Origin: RCIO01 sp035555795 | Lineage (GTDB): Bacteria > Pseudomonadota > Alphaproteobacteria > Rhizobiales > Rhizobiaceae | Length of the DNA stretch: 64,000 bases | Assembly: GCA_035555795.1 (NCBI GenBank) | Contig: DATMGE010000084.1 | Coordinates: forward strand, 98,260 to 162,259 | Direction of reading: 5' to 3' | Shown here: positions 26,978-36,400 of the stretch, one piece after another | Layout of the letters: each line of letters opens with the position of its first letter | Numbering within the stretch: the first letter of the stretch is position 1 | Translations under genes and position numbers: made by a program | Notes under the pieces: generated by a model | What the model was told of the DNA's origin: nothing | What the model saw: only the letters and a program-made list of their open reading frames with translations | Database searches by the model: none

Positions 26978-28632
26978 GCAGGGCCGCAGCCGACGACACC
27001 GGAGCGCTGCTTTCGGTCCGTGACCTCTGCATTGACTTCGAGGCGGGCGGCGCGCGCAAAAACATCGTGCGCAACCTGTCCTTCGATATCAGGCAAGGCG
27101 AGACGCTGGCGATCGTCGGCGAATCAGGTTCCGGCAAGTCCGTGACAGCGCTCAGTCTTCTGGGTCTTCTGGGCCCACGCGCGCACGTATCCGGCGAGAT
27201 CTCCTTCCTTGGCGATGATCTGCTGCCCTATGATTTTCCCCGACTTACCGGGATGCGCGGCAACGACATCTCGATCATCTTCCAGGAGCCGATGTCGGCG
27301 CTGAACCCTGTCTACAAAGTCGGACAGCAGCTTAGCGATGTGATCCGCAACCATACGGAACTGTCACCAGCCCAAGCCCGCGACCGCGCGCTCGAGCTGC
27401 TGCGCAAGGTCAAGCTGCCGACTCCCGAGACGAAATACACGCAATATCCGTTTGAACTGTCCGGCGGGCAGCTCCAGCGCGTGATGATCGCCATGGCGAT
27501 CGCCTGCCGCCCGAAATTGCTGATCGCCGACGAGCCAACCACTGCGCTCGACGTCACGGTGCAGGCCCAGATTCTCGACCTGCTGCGCGAGTTGCAGGCC
27601 GAGATGGGCATGTCGATCCTGTTCATCACCCATGATTTTGGCGTCGTCGCCGACATTGCCGACCGCGTTCTGGTGATGCGCCATGGGCAGGAGGTGGAAA
27701 CCGGCACTGCGATCTCGCTGTTTGCCGACCCGCAAGCGGATTATACCAGATTGCTGCTCTCCGCCGTGCCCTCACTGGACAAAGGGCGGCAGGTAGCTGC
27801 TAGCGAGGCCCCGGCCGAAACAGACGAAAACGTGCTGGAATTCCGCAACATCGGCGTGACCTTTCCAGGACGCCACGGTGAGCCGATCCGTGCACTCGAC
27901 GGGATCGACCTGTCGATCCGGCGCAATGAGGTTGTCGCGCTGGTAGGTGAATCCGGGAGCGGCAAGAGCACGCTCGGCAATGTCGCCGCGGGCCTCGTGC
28001 GCATCGATGGCGGCGACGTCGTCATCGACGGTGTGGCACGTCAGGGGACCGAGGCAAGCGGGGGCCGGCATTCGCCCGGCGTCAGCATGGTGTTCCAGGA
28101 CGCGAATGCATCGCTCAACCCCCGCATGCGCGTGGGGGCAACCTTGCGCGCCGCGTTGAAGTGGGCACGTCGGTTCAAGCCCGAACTCGATACGAGCGAT
28201 GACTACATCCGCCGGATCATGGCCGAGGTTGGTCTCGGTCCCGAATTGTTCAACCGTTTCCCGCACGAGCTTTCAGGGGGCCAGAAGCAGCGCGTCGGCA
28301 TTGCACGTGCGCTGTCGGTCAAACCGTCGCTGGTGGTGGCCGACGAACCGACCTCGGCACTCGACGTTTCGGTGCAGAAAACGGTGCTGGAACTGTTCGG
28401 CAAGCTTCAGCGCGAGCACGGCTTCGCCTGCATCTTTATCACTCACGACCTGTCCCTGGCATCAAACATCTCCACTCGCGTGGTGGTGATGAACAAGGGC
28501 CGGATCGTCGAGCAGGGTCCTACCGGGGAAGTCCTGTCCAATCCGGCCGATGCCTATACGCAGACCCTGCTGAACTCGATTCCACATCCCGATCCGGCCG
28601 CCCAGCGCGCACGGCGGAGCCAGACGGCATGA
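26974..28632 (+). CDS. Double ABC ATPase of the dipeptide-type importer (DppD-DppF fusion)
   Basis: 552 aa from ATG 26974. Two complete nucleotide-binding domains in one chain. NBD1: Walker A GESGSGKS (residues 49-56), signature LSGGQLQRV, Walker B LLIADEPTTALD. NBD2: Walker A GESGSGKST (about 325-333), signature LSGGQKQRV, Walker B VVADEPTSALD. GsiA-type fused ATPases have this layout. No second ATPase gene is needed, so the importer is complete with the three genes upstream. Confidence 0.94.
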   Translation: MSRAAADDTGALLSVRDLCIDFEAGGARKNIVRNLSFDIRQGETLAIVGESGSGKSVTALSLLGLLGPRAHVSGEISFLGDDLLPYDFPRLTGMRGNDISIIFQEPMSALNPVYKVGQQLSDVIRNHTELSPAQARDRALELLRKVKLPTPETKYTQYPFELSGGQLQRVMIAMAIACRPKLLIADEPTTALDVTVQAQILDLLRELQAEMGMSILFITHDFGVVADIADRVLVMRHGQEVETGTAISLFADPQADYTRLLLSAVPSLDKGRQVAASEAPAETDENVLEFRNIGVTFPGRHGEPIRALDGIDLSIRRNEVVALVGESGSGKSTLGNVAAGLVRIDGGDVVIDGVARQGTEASGGRHSPGVSMVFQDANASLNPRMRVGATLRAALKWARRFKPELDTSDDYIRRIMAEVGLGPELFNRFPHELSGGQKQRVGIARALSVKPSLVVADEPTSALDVSVQKTVLELFGKLQREHGFACIFITHDLSLASNISTRVVVMNKGRIVEQGPTGEVLSNPADAYTQTLLNSIPHPDPAAQRARRSQTA

Positions 28633-28672
28633 GGTCTGCTTGTCCGGCTGTCATTTTCGAAGGGAAGTATTC

Positions 28673-29908
28673 ATGAAAGCAATCATCATTGGTGGCGGCA
28701 TCGGCGGCATCATCAGCGCGCTGGTTCTCAGGCATCAGGGGATTGACGTCGAACTCTACGAGCGCGCCGAGGGAAATCCCGAGATCGGCTCTGCCGTGCA
28801 GTTCACCGCCAATGTGACCAACATATTCAAGCGCATCGGGCTGCTCGAACTGGTAAAGGCCTGCGGCTCGCCAGTGGGCGTGCGCAACATGCGCGAATGG
28901 AACACCGGCAACATCATCAGCACCAACAGGCTGGGCGACACGATCGCCGAAAAGGAGCTCGGCTCGCCCTATCTGGTCTTCGGGCGCTCGGAGTTGCTGG
29001 ACCGGCTGGGCGAGAAGCTGCCGGAAGGCGTGGCGCACTACGGCATGAAATGCGTCGCCGTCGAGCAGGACGAGAACGGCGTGCGCGCGACCTTCGAGAA
29101 CGGCCATGTCGCGACCGGCGACGTGCTGATCGGCGCCGACGGCATCCGCTCCACCGTGCGCAAGCTGGTCTTCGGCGAGGTCGAACCGGTGTTCTCGGGC
29201 AAGGTCGCCTATCGCGGCCTGATCCCGGCAAGCGAGTTGCCCGATTTCGAGAGCTACAAGTGGGTCGCCAATGCCTGGCCCGCGCCGGGGCAGTTCCTGC
29301 TCCAGAACTTTGCCGGCCGCGAGACCATCAATCTCAGCCTCTATCGCAACAATCAGCGGCTTGAGGATTTCGATACGGGGAACCGCACCGCCGTAGTGCC
29401 GACGGAACAGGTTCTCGATTTCGTCAAGGACTGGGAACCGTCCGCGAAGGAATGGCTGTCGAAGTCGGCGGACTATCTGCGCTGGCCTCTTTTCGACATC
29501 GAGCCGCTGAAGAGTTGGGCCAAGGGGCGCGTCGCGCTTCTGGGCGATGCGGCCCACGCCACGCTGCCCTTCATCGGGCAGGGCGCGGGACAAGGGGCGG
29601 AAGATGCGAGCGCCTTGGGCGACGCGCTCGCCTATATGTCCGACGATGCGGTCGACGCGTTGAAGCTCTACGAGGAATTTCGCCTGCCGCGCGCCTCGCG
29701 CGTGCAGCTCGAGTCGCGGGCGCGTTCGAACTACATGATGCTGAAGGACCCCTTCGCCATCAACCAGCGCAACCTCCAGTGGCGCGAGGCCTCCAAGGCG
29801 ATCACCGGCTATTTCGGCAATTCGGTCGACCACTGGATCCTGGCTTATGACGTTGCCCGCGAGTTCGAGGCGCATGTGGCAAAGCGCGGGGCAACCTCCG
29901 CCGCCTGA
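28673..29908 (+). CDS. Class A FAD-dependent monooxygenase (salicylate/6-hydroxynicotinate hydroxylase-like)
   Basis: 411 aa from ATG 28673, after an AAGGGAAG ribosome-binding site. FAD-binding GGGIGGIISALVLRHQG at the N-terminus, the DG motif VLIGADGIRSTVRK, and the GD motif VALLGDAAHATLPFIGQGAG mark a single-component flavin hydroxylase using NAD(P)H. Such enzymes hydroxylate or decarboxylate aromatic or N-heterocyclic acids. It lies in line with the importer and before an FMN reductase. Substrate unknown. Confidence 0.88.
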   Translation: MKAIIIGGGIGGIISALVLRHQGIDVELYERAEGNPEIGSAVQFTANVTNIFKRIGLLELVKACGSPVGVRNMREWNTGNIISTNRLGDTIAEKELGSPYLVFGRSELLDRLGEKLPEGVAHYGMKCVAVEQDENGVRATFENGHVATGDVLIGADGIRSTVRKLVFGEVEPVFSGKVAYRGLIPASELPDFESYKWVANAWPAPGQFLLQNFAGRETINLSLYRNNQRLEDFDTGNRTAVVPTEQVLDFVKDWEPSAKEWLSKSADYLRWPLFDIEPLKSWAKGRVALLGDAAHATLPFIGQGAGQGAEDASALGDALAYMSDDAVDALKLYEEFRLPRASRVQLESRARSNYMMLKDPFAINQRNLQWREASKAITGYFGNSVDHWILAYDVAREFEAHVAKRGATSAA

Positions 29909-29963
29909 TCATCCTCCGGCGCGTTTGCGCCGCATATCCAGAGACAGAACAAGGACAGTGCAC

Positions 29964-30566
29964 ATGAGCAAGCTCAAGATCGGCATCATCATTGGCTCCA
30001 CGCGCGACACGCGCTTCGGCGAGAAGCCGGCAAGATGGATGCTGGATCTCGCCGCGAAGCGCGAGGAGATCGAGGCCGAGCTGATCGACCTGCGCGATTA
30101 TGACTTGCCGCTTTTCAACGAGGTGTCGTCGAACGCGTGGCAGGAATCGGAGAGCCCGCAGGCCCGCGCCTGGCAGAAGAAGATCGGCGAGATGGACGGC
30201 TTCATCTTCGTCACCGCCGAGTATAACCGCTCGATCCCCGGCGCGCTGAAGAACGCGCTGGACCAAGCCTATGTGGAGTGGAACTACAAGCCGGCCGCGA
30301 TCGTCGGCTATGGCTCCGTCGGGGGCGCACGTGCGGTGGAGCACCTGCGCAGCATCTCTGTGGAGCTCTACATGGTCCCGGTGCGCTCGACCGTGCATAT
30401 CAGCGGCACCGAGTTCTTCACCGTCTGGCACGGCGGCGGCGACCAGCCGATGACCGCCATCGAAGGCACCATCGGCCAGAGCGCGCAGGAGCTTCTGGAC
30501 CAGCTGATCTGGTGGGCCGAACTGACCAAGGCAGGCCGCGCCGAAAAGACGAAGAAGTCCGCCTGA
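29964..30566 (+). CDS. NADPH-dependent FMN reductase
   Basis: 200 aa flavodoxin-like protein from ATG 29964, preceded by AAGGACAG. The FMN phosphate loop is KIGIIIGSTRDTRFGEKPA; the family PEYN-type motif reads FIFVTAEYNRSIPGALKNAL. It may supply reduced flavin or reduce quinone-like products of the monooxygenase next to it. Last gene of the plus-strand cluster, followed by a 9-bp hairpin. Confidence 0.9.
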   Translation: MSKLKIGIIIGSTRDTRFGEKPARWMLDLAAKREEIEAELIDLRDYDLPLFNEVSSNAWQESESPQARAWQKKIGEMDGFIFVTAEYNRSIPGALKNALDQAYVEWNYKPAAIVGYGSVGGARAVEHLRSISVELYMVPVRSTVHISGTEFFTVWHGGGDQPMTAIEGTIGQSAQELLDQLIWWAELTKAGRAEKTKKSA

Positions 30567-30575
30567 TGAAAATCA

Positions 30576-30597
30576 CGGAGGCCCCGCAGGGCCTCCG
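30576..30597 (+). terminator. Hairpin after the FMN reductase
   Basis: CGGAGGCCC (30576-30584), loop CGCA, GGGCCTCCG (30589-30597): a perfect 9-bp stem with a tetraloop, 10 bases after the stop. Only scattered U follows, so termination strength is uncertain. It lies between convergent genes. Confidence 0.5.
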
Positions 30598-30649
30598 ATC
30601 CTCGATCTTCGCGGCTGCATGCGGATAAATGCGGCCGCTGGCAGATTCG

Positions 30650-30979
30650 TCAGCCGGTCACGACGATCCGGCCCTTCATGTTGGGATGGAACCGGCAGTA
30701 ATAGTCCACGCTGTCGCCCGCCTCGGCCACTTTCGTCGCCTTCGCGCCGGGCGGGATCATGACCTCCCATCCGCCCTTGACGGTAGCGGTGTGCGCCATG
30801 CGGTCCTTGTTGGTCCATTCGATCGTTTCGCCGGCCTTCACCTCGATCTCTGCCGGCATGAAGGCTAGTCCCTCGATCGTGACATGAACCGTGCCATTAT
30901 GCGCTTGCGCGCCGGTGGCAAGCACGGCGGCCATCCCGGAAAGCAGGAACTGGCGCCGGTCAAGAGCGAACGCCGTCAT
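30650..30979 (-). CDS. Tat-exported cupredoxin (amicyanin/pseudoazurin-like)
   Basis: 109 aa. Twin-arginine leader (LDRRQFLLSGMAAVLATGAQA). The mature 83 residues form a small blue-copper fold with type 1 copper ligands His63 (MAHTATV), Cys95, His98 and Met101 (YYCRFHPNM). Acts as a periplasmic electron carrier or copper-responsive protein. Its ATG overlaps the stop of the DUF4142 gene, so it is the last gene of the ECF sigma operon. Confidence 0.9.
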   Translation of the reverse strand: MTAFALDRRQFLLSGMAAVLATGAQAHNGTVHVTIEGLAFMPAEIEVKAGETIEWTNKDRMAHTATVKGGWEVMIPPGAKATKVAEAGDSVDYYCRFHPNMKGRIVVTG

Positions 30980-31500
30980 TTCAGCTCCGCCCCCAGATGT
31001 TCGGCATGCTGCTGGTGCGCCTGGAAAAGCTTCAGGCCCGTCTCCAGCAGGCTTTTCAGCTCCGCATTCCGTGCCGAAGGGATCAGCAGCGTCTCCAGCG
31101 CCGCATTGACCCGCTTGTGATAGGCAATCTCATTACCGACATAGGCCTTGTCGAAGGCCGCGCCTTCGAGCCTGGCAAGCTCGGCGCGCTTTTCCTCGGC
31201 AGCCTTGACCAGCGTCTGGCTGGTTGCATTGTCTTCGGGTTTGACGCCGAGTTTCCCGACAAGTTCGAGCGCCTGGTCGTTCACTGCCTGATGATCGTTG
31301 ACCATCAGCTGCGCGAAATCGGTCACGGTCTTGTTGGTGGACTTCGATAGCGCCTGCTTCGCCGCCTCGATGTCGATCACGCCGGCGGTATAGGCGATAT
31401 GGGCAATCTGCGGATCGGTCGGCTTGTCCTGGGCAAATGCGCCGAATGTCGCGCCGAGCAGGAATAGAATGCCGGCGCCGACGGCTTTGTAGTTGTTCAT
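30976..31500 (-). CDS. DUF4142-domain exported protein
   Basis: 174 aa from ATG 31498-31500, chosen for the GGAGAAAGCG site before it. Signal peptide MNNYKAVGAGILFLLGATFGAFAQ. The mature part is a ferritin-like helical bundle: DPQIAHIAYTAGVIDIEAAKQAL, TVTDFAQLMVNDHQAVNDQAL and AYHKRVNAALETLLIPSARN with repeated His/Glu. The biochemical role of DUF4142 is not settled. It lies between the sigma factor and the cupredoxin. Confidence 0.87.
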   Translation of the reverse strand: MNNYKAVGAGILFLLGATFGAFAQDKPTDPQIAHIAYTAGVIDIEAAKQALSKSTNKTVTDFAQLMVNDHQAVNDQALELVGKLGVKPEDNATSQTLVKAAEEKRAELARLEGAAFDKAYVGNEIAYHKRVNAALETLLIPSARNAELKSLLETGLKLFQAHQQHAEHLGAELK

Positions 31501-31569
31501 CGCTTTCTCCATCGTCCCGGCCTGCCGGCCGGGCTCCATTCGAGTTGACGATGATTGGATGCCGCCGGT

Positions 31570-32271
31570 TCAGTAAGGTTCCACAAATCCCAGCTTCGCC
31601 ATCACGGCGTCCGTCAGGCGATCACAGCGCTTGCCGGCAAATGGGAACGCATCGAGCAGAAGCGGGCCGATCCGTGCTTCGAGATCGTCGCGCACCAGCG
31701 ATCGCGCCCGGTGCAGACGCGTCTTCACGGTGGCAGGCCGCAGATCGAGCGCGGCGGCGGTCTCCTCCACCGAAAGGCCCTCGATGACACGCGCGACGAA
31801 TACCACGCGGTAGACCTCCGGCAGATTGTCGCTCGCCTGCTCGACCATATCGAGGATTTGCCGCTGGGCCATCATGCGCTCCGGATCGTCCGCCGATACG
31901 GCGTGGGGAAAGGGGATGACACATGCCTGCTGCGGCATTGCGAGATCGGCATCCAGCCTTGCGCGCCGCCTTTGCCGTCTGAGCCGGCCCAGCGCCTCGT
32001 TGATGGTGATGCGCGACAGCCAGGTCGCCAGCGTCGATTCACCACGAAAACCGCCCATCGCCGTGAACGCCCGCAGGTAGGAATCCTGCAGCACGTCCTC
32101 CGCTTCGGCGTCGTCACGCACGATCGCGCGGGCCAGCCGGTAGAGGCGCTGGTTATAGCGCTTGACGATCGCTCTGACCGCCTCGGGCCGGCGCGCCTGT
32201 GCGGCGTGAACCAGCTCGCTTTCGCTCAATTCCGTTTCCGGGTGCGCGGCGGGCTTCAGGGATGCGGACAT
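31570..32271 (-). CDS. ECF-type RNA polymerase sigma factor
   Basis: About 233 aa from ATG 32269-32271 (MSASLKPAAH), which has GGAG six bases ahead; ATG 32283 is an alternative. Sigma-70 region 2 covers EAVRAIVKRYNQRLYRLARAI and AEAEDVLQDSYLRAF; region 4 covers LPEVYRVVFVARVIEGLSVEETAAALDLRPATVKTRLHRAR. A C-terminal tail FAGKRCDRLTDAVMAKLG follows. No anti-sigma gene is adjacent; DUF4142 and cupredoxin genes take that place. Confidence 0.92.
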   Translation of the reverse strand: MSASLKPAAHPETELSESELVHAAQARRPEAVRAIVKRYNQRLYRLARAIVRDDAEAEDVLQDSYLRAFTAMGGFRGESTLATWLSRITINEALGRLRRQRRRARLDADLAMPQQACVIPFPHAVSADDPERMMAQRQILDMVEQASDNLPEVYRVVFVARVIEGLSVEETAAALDLRPATVKTRLHRARSLVRDDLEARIGPLLLDAFPFAGKRCDRLTDAVMAKLGFVEPY

Positions 32272-32575
32272 GCCACTCTCCATCGCTGTTTCCCATTGGA
32301 TATCTTCAATTGGATGCAAGCAAGCGGACAAAGGTTCCCGAATTTTCGGCGACAGGCCCCGGCGGTGGAGAGGTGCTCCCGCCGATGTTCTGAAAGACGC
32401 GCTTACGGTCTGGTTTACGCCGGTTCATCCCATCCCGAATTGACATCCGGCCTGCGGCGGCTAAAGCGCGTCGTGACAGTCCGTTGCTTTGCGCATGTCT
32501 TTGTCCCGACACCGGTTCCCACCTTCGGGAGACATGCTCCAGACCCGCGAATGGCCGCGGCAGGAAAGGAAAGCC
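32272..32575. other. 304-bp divergent region between ECF sigma gene and EamA transporter
   Basis: No gene is supported. On the minus strand GGAACCTTTGTCC (around 32325-32337) carries a GGAAC element like an ECF -35, but no convincing CGTT -10 is found at the right distance, so autoregulation remains open. Confidence 0.4.
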
Positions 32576-33421
32576 GTGCCCCTTGAGGTTTTCGCGGTCG
32601 TCGTGATGGCGGCCATCGGTCATGCCGTCTGGAATGCGCTGCTCAGGGCCGAACGCAACAAGCGCGGCATGATGCGGGTGATGTTCACCACGCAGATGGT
32701 CGCAGCACTCGCGATCCTGCCATTCGTGCCGCTGCCAAACGTCGAATCGCTCCCCTATCTCGTGGCGAGCGCCTCCATCGGCGTCGGCGCGATGCTCCTG
32801 CTGAGCCATGCCTACGGGATCGGGGATTTGAGCCAGGTCTATCCGCTGTCGCGCGGCAGCGCGCCGCTATTCGTGGCGCTGATCTCGACGACGCTGCTGG
32901 GCGAAGAACTCAGCTGGGGCAATTTCGCTGGCATCGTATTGATCGGTTTCGGCGTGACGAGCCTGTCCCTGACCCGCGGAATACACAGCCTGCAGAACGG
33001 CCCGCTCATCGCGGTGGCGCTGGCAAACGGCGCGCTCACCGCCCTGTGCAACCTGATCGACGGCTATGGCGCGCGCGTTTCGGGCAGCACCCATGGCTAC
33101 GTCGCGACACTGGCCTTCCTGCTGTCGGCGCTGATGGTGCTCACCACCCGCATCACCGAGCGTGGCGCCGCGGTCCCCATGACCGCCCGCGCCACATGGC
33201 TGGGCATCCTGGCCGGTCTGATGAGCCTGACCACCGCCTGGGCGGTCATCTGGGCGATGACGCATGCGCCGATACCGCTGATTTCCGCTTTGCGCGAATC
33301 CAGCATCATCTTCGCCACCGCCATCGGCATCTTCTTCTTCAGGGAAGCGCCCACTCGCGGACGCCTCATATCCATCGCCCTCGTCGTGCTCGGCGTCGCC
33401 GTTCTCAGGCTGGGCGCATGA
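32576..33421 (+). CDS. EamA/DMT-family inner-membrane transporter
   Basis: 281 aa from the GTG at 32576, preceded by AGGAAAGGAAAGCC; an in-frame ATG at 32534 is possible. Ten membrane segments in two EamA halves (VFAVVVMAAIGHAVWNALLR; LIAVALANGALTALCNLIDG). Conserved YPLSRGSAPLF and ALRESSIIFATAIGIFFFREA mark the ends of the two halves. Exporter of metabolites; substrate unknown. Its stop is 12 bases from the convergent autotransporter stop. Confidence 0.88.
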   Translation: MPLEVFAVVVMAAIGHAVWNALLRAERNKRGMMRVMFTTQMVAALAILPFVPLPNVESLPYLVASASIGVGAMLLLSHAYGIGDLSQVYPLSRGSAPLFVALISTTLLGEELSWGNFAGIVLIGFGVTSLSLTRGIHSLQNGPLIAVALANGALTALCNLIDGYGARVSGSTHGYVATLAFLLSALMVLTTRITERGAAVPMTARATWLGILAGLMSLTTAWAVIWAMTHAPIPLISALRESSIIFATAIGIFFFREAPTRGRLISIALVVLGVAVLRLGA

Positions 33422-33433
33422 TACGCGCCGGGC

Positions 33434-36400
33434 TCACCATTGCGTCCCGATTTTGAGCGCGAAAGAATGGTCCTGCTGTCGCTTGTCCAATCCTGAGGCG
33501 GTCCGATAGTCGAAGCCGAGGGTCCAGCGGTCGCCGATCTGAGCGTCGACACCCAGACCGATCGTCAGGTGGTTCTTCGAAAATAGCTCGGTCTCAACCA
33601 CATAGGGCAGCCGGCCAATGTCGGCATAGCCGACATTGATGCGGCTCGACCCCTCGAAGTCGTGCGTATATTCCAGCCTCGCGCGGGGTTTGAGCATGCC
33701 CCAGCCCATCGGGATCGCATATTCGACCCGAAGCCCGAGAATGCCCGAGACTGCATAGACGCTCTGGTGGCCATAGGTCAGGTCCCACATGCCGCCACCG
33801 CTTTCCGTGAAGGCGGCGAGCCGCGATTGCGAGGCTTCCAGCCTTCCATAGGGCGAGACCAGCCAGCGGTCGCCGCGATGCTCGTATCCGACGGACAGCG
33901 AGCTGAACAACTGGTGTCCGTTGCGCGATCCCAGGGCGAAATCCCCGGTCGCCGTCACATAGCGGCGACTGTCGAAGTTCAGATAGCTGTAGCCGAGCAG
34001 GCCGTCGACGAAGATTCCCGGCGTCGGCTTGTAGCTGCCATAGGCAGCCATCGACCATGCCTGTCCGCGGCTTTCCGTTCCGTTTCCGCCGACGGCGGTC
34101 TTGTCGCGGCCGAAACCGAAGCCGATGCCGCCGACGAATTTCGGGGTGAAGCGATAGTCGACGCCGCCCGACACGCCGACCAGCGTACTGTCGAGATCGA
34201 TGCCTCCATTATCGGCTTCGGCGAAATTGACGAAACCGCCAGACCAGACCGCAAAATTGCCGAGCGGATTATGATCATCAGCGATGGCGGATGTCGTCCT
34301 GTCGCTTTCCTTCTCGTGGGCATCCACCCTGGCGAAGGCCTTCCGGGCGCGTTCGCGCTCGTCTTCCCTTGCATAGGAGGCGCGGGCTGAATCCTGCCTT
34401 TGCATGGATATGCTGGCATTCATCGAATTGTGGCGGCGCTCGCCCTCGTCATGCAGTTGTTCGAGGCGCTGGTTGAAATTCCGCATCTGCGTGCCGGCAA
34501 AGCGTTTCGACGCCTCCGCCTGCGCGGTCAGCAGGCCGACCACTTCGAAATCCTGCGACGGATCGGGGCGCGCAACGACGTTCAGCGTCACCGTGGCGGG
34601 TGCGGAACGTCCGTCGGCATTCGACAGCGTGTAACGCATCTGCTCGCTTCCCACGAAGGTGCCGCTTGCCTCGAAGTCCAGCATATAGGCCGCGCCATCC
34701 CGCCTGATGCTCACCGTACCCGCCTCGGCCGCCGGATAGGTAGTGATCGCGGCTTGCGTGAAGGGACCGTTGGTCGCGCCTTGCGTGAGGTCGATGGAGC
34801 CGTAGGTTCCGGCCATCACCTCCAGCATCAGGTTCTGCGCGATCGGAAGGTCGAGGTTCCTGATATTGATCGAAAGACCGGCGGTTCCGGCAAAGCCCAG
34901 TTTGTCGGTGGCAGCAACGGTCACCGGGAAGTCGCCCGCCTGCGTCGGCGTCCCCGACAGGGCGCCATCGGCTGCCAGCGTCATGCCTTGCGGCAAGACA
35001 CCGCCGGTCACGGCGAATTCATAGGGGGCAGTGCCGCCCGAGGCAGACAGCCGAATGGCCGCGAAGGGCGTATTCACCTTGCCGCGCGGTATGGGCGGCA
35101 CGGAAAGGCTGATGACCGGCGCATCGAGGGTGAGCGTATAGGCGCGGGTGCCGGTGAAGCCGTTGTCATCCGTCACGGTCGCCGTGAAGCTGAAGCTGCC
35201 GGCGACGGTCGGCGTGCCGAAAAGCACGCCGGAAGCGTCGAGCGACAGGTTTGCCGGAAGCGCTCCGTCAGTGATCGCGAAGGCATAGGGTGCGGTGCCG
35301 CCGGCGGCAGTCAGTGAGACCGGTCCATAGGCCGTCCCGGCAACGCCCCCTGCCAGCGTGGCCGGATCGATGGTGAGCGTCGGCGCATCGATGGTAAGCG
35401 TGTAGGCGCGAGTGCCGGTGAAGCCGTTGTCGTCCGTCACTGTGACCGTGACGGTAAAATTGCCGGCCTCGGTCGGCGTGCCGGAGAGGTCTCCGGCGGG
35501 GCTGAGCGACAGGTTTGCGGGCAACGCACCGCTGGTGATCGAGAACACATAGGGCGCCGTACCGCCGGCGGCGGTCAGCGAGACCGGGTCGTAGACGGTG
35601 CCTGCCACTCCATTCGCCAGCGCGGCAGGGTCTATGGTGATGGTCGGCGCATCCACGGCCAGCGTGTAGTCGCGAATGCCGGTGAAGCCATTGTCGTCCG
35701 TCGCCGTCACGGTGAAGGTGAAGCTGCCGGCAACGGTCGGCGTACCGGCAAGTTCGCCGACCGGGCTGAGCGACAGGTTTGCGGGCAACGCACCACTGGT
35801 AATCGAGAAGACATAGGGCGCCGTACCGCCGGCAGCGGTCAGCGCCACCGGACCATAGGCCGTCCCCGCCACGCCGTTCGCCACTGTGGCCGGATCGATG
35901 TTGATCCCCGGCGCATCAATGGTGAGCGTGTAGGCACGAGTGCCGGTGAAGCCGATGTCGTCCGTCGCCATGACCGTGAAGTTGAAGCCCCCGGCCTCGG
36001 TCGGTGTGCCGGCAAGTTCGCCGGCAGCACTCAGCGACAAGCCTGCCGGAAGCGCTCCGGCGGTGATCGAGAAGGCATAGGGCGCAGTACCTCCGGCGGC
36101 GGTCAGCGCCACCGGGCCATAGGCCGTCCCGGCAACGCCCCCTGCCAGCGTGGCCGGATCGATGGTGAGCGTCGGCGCATCGATGGTGAGCGTGTAGGCA
36201 CGAGTGCCGGTGAAGCCGTTGTCGTCCGTCGCCATGACCGTGAAGTTGAAGCCGCCGGCCTCGGTCGGTGTGCCGGCAAGTTCGCCGGCAGCACTCAGCG
36301 ACAGGCCTGCCGGAAGCGCGCCATCGGTGATCGAGAAGGCATAGGGAGCCGTACCACCCGTGGCAGTCAGCGACACCGGGCCATAGGCCGTCCCCGCCAC

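Noticed and set aside
32311..32337. ECF autoregulatory promoter upstream of the sigma gene
   Set aside because: GGAAC is present on the minus strand, but no fitting -10 element lies 16-17 bases downstream.
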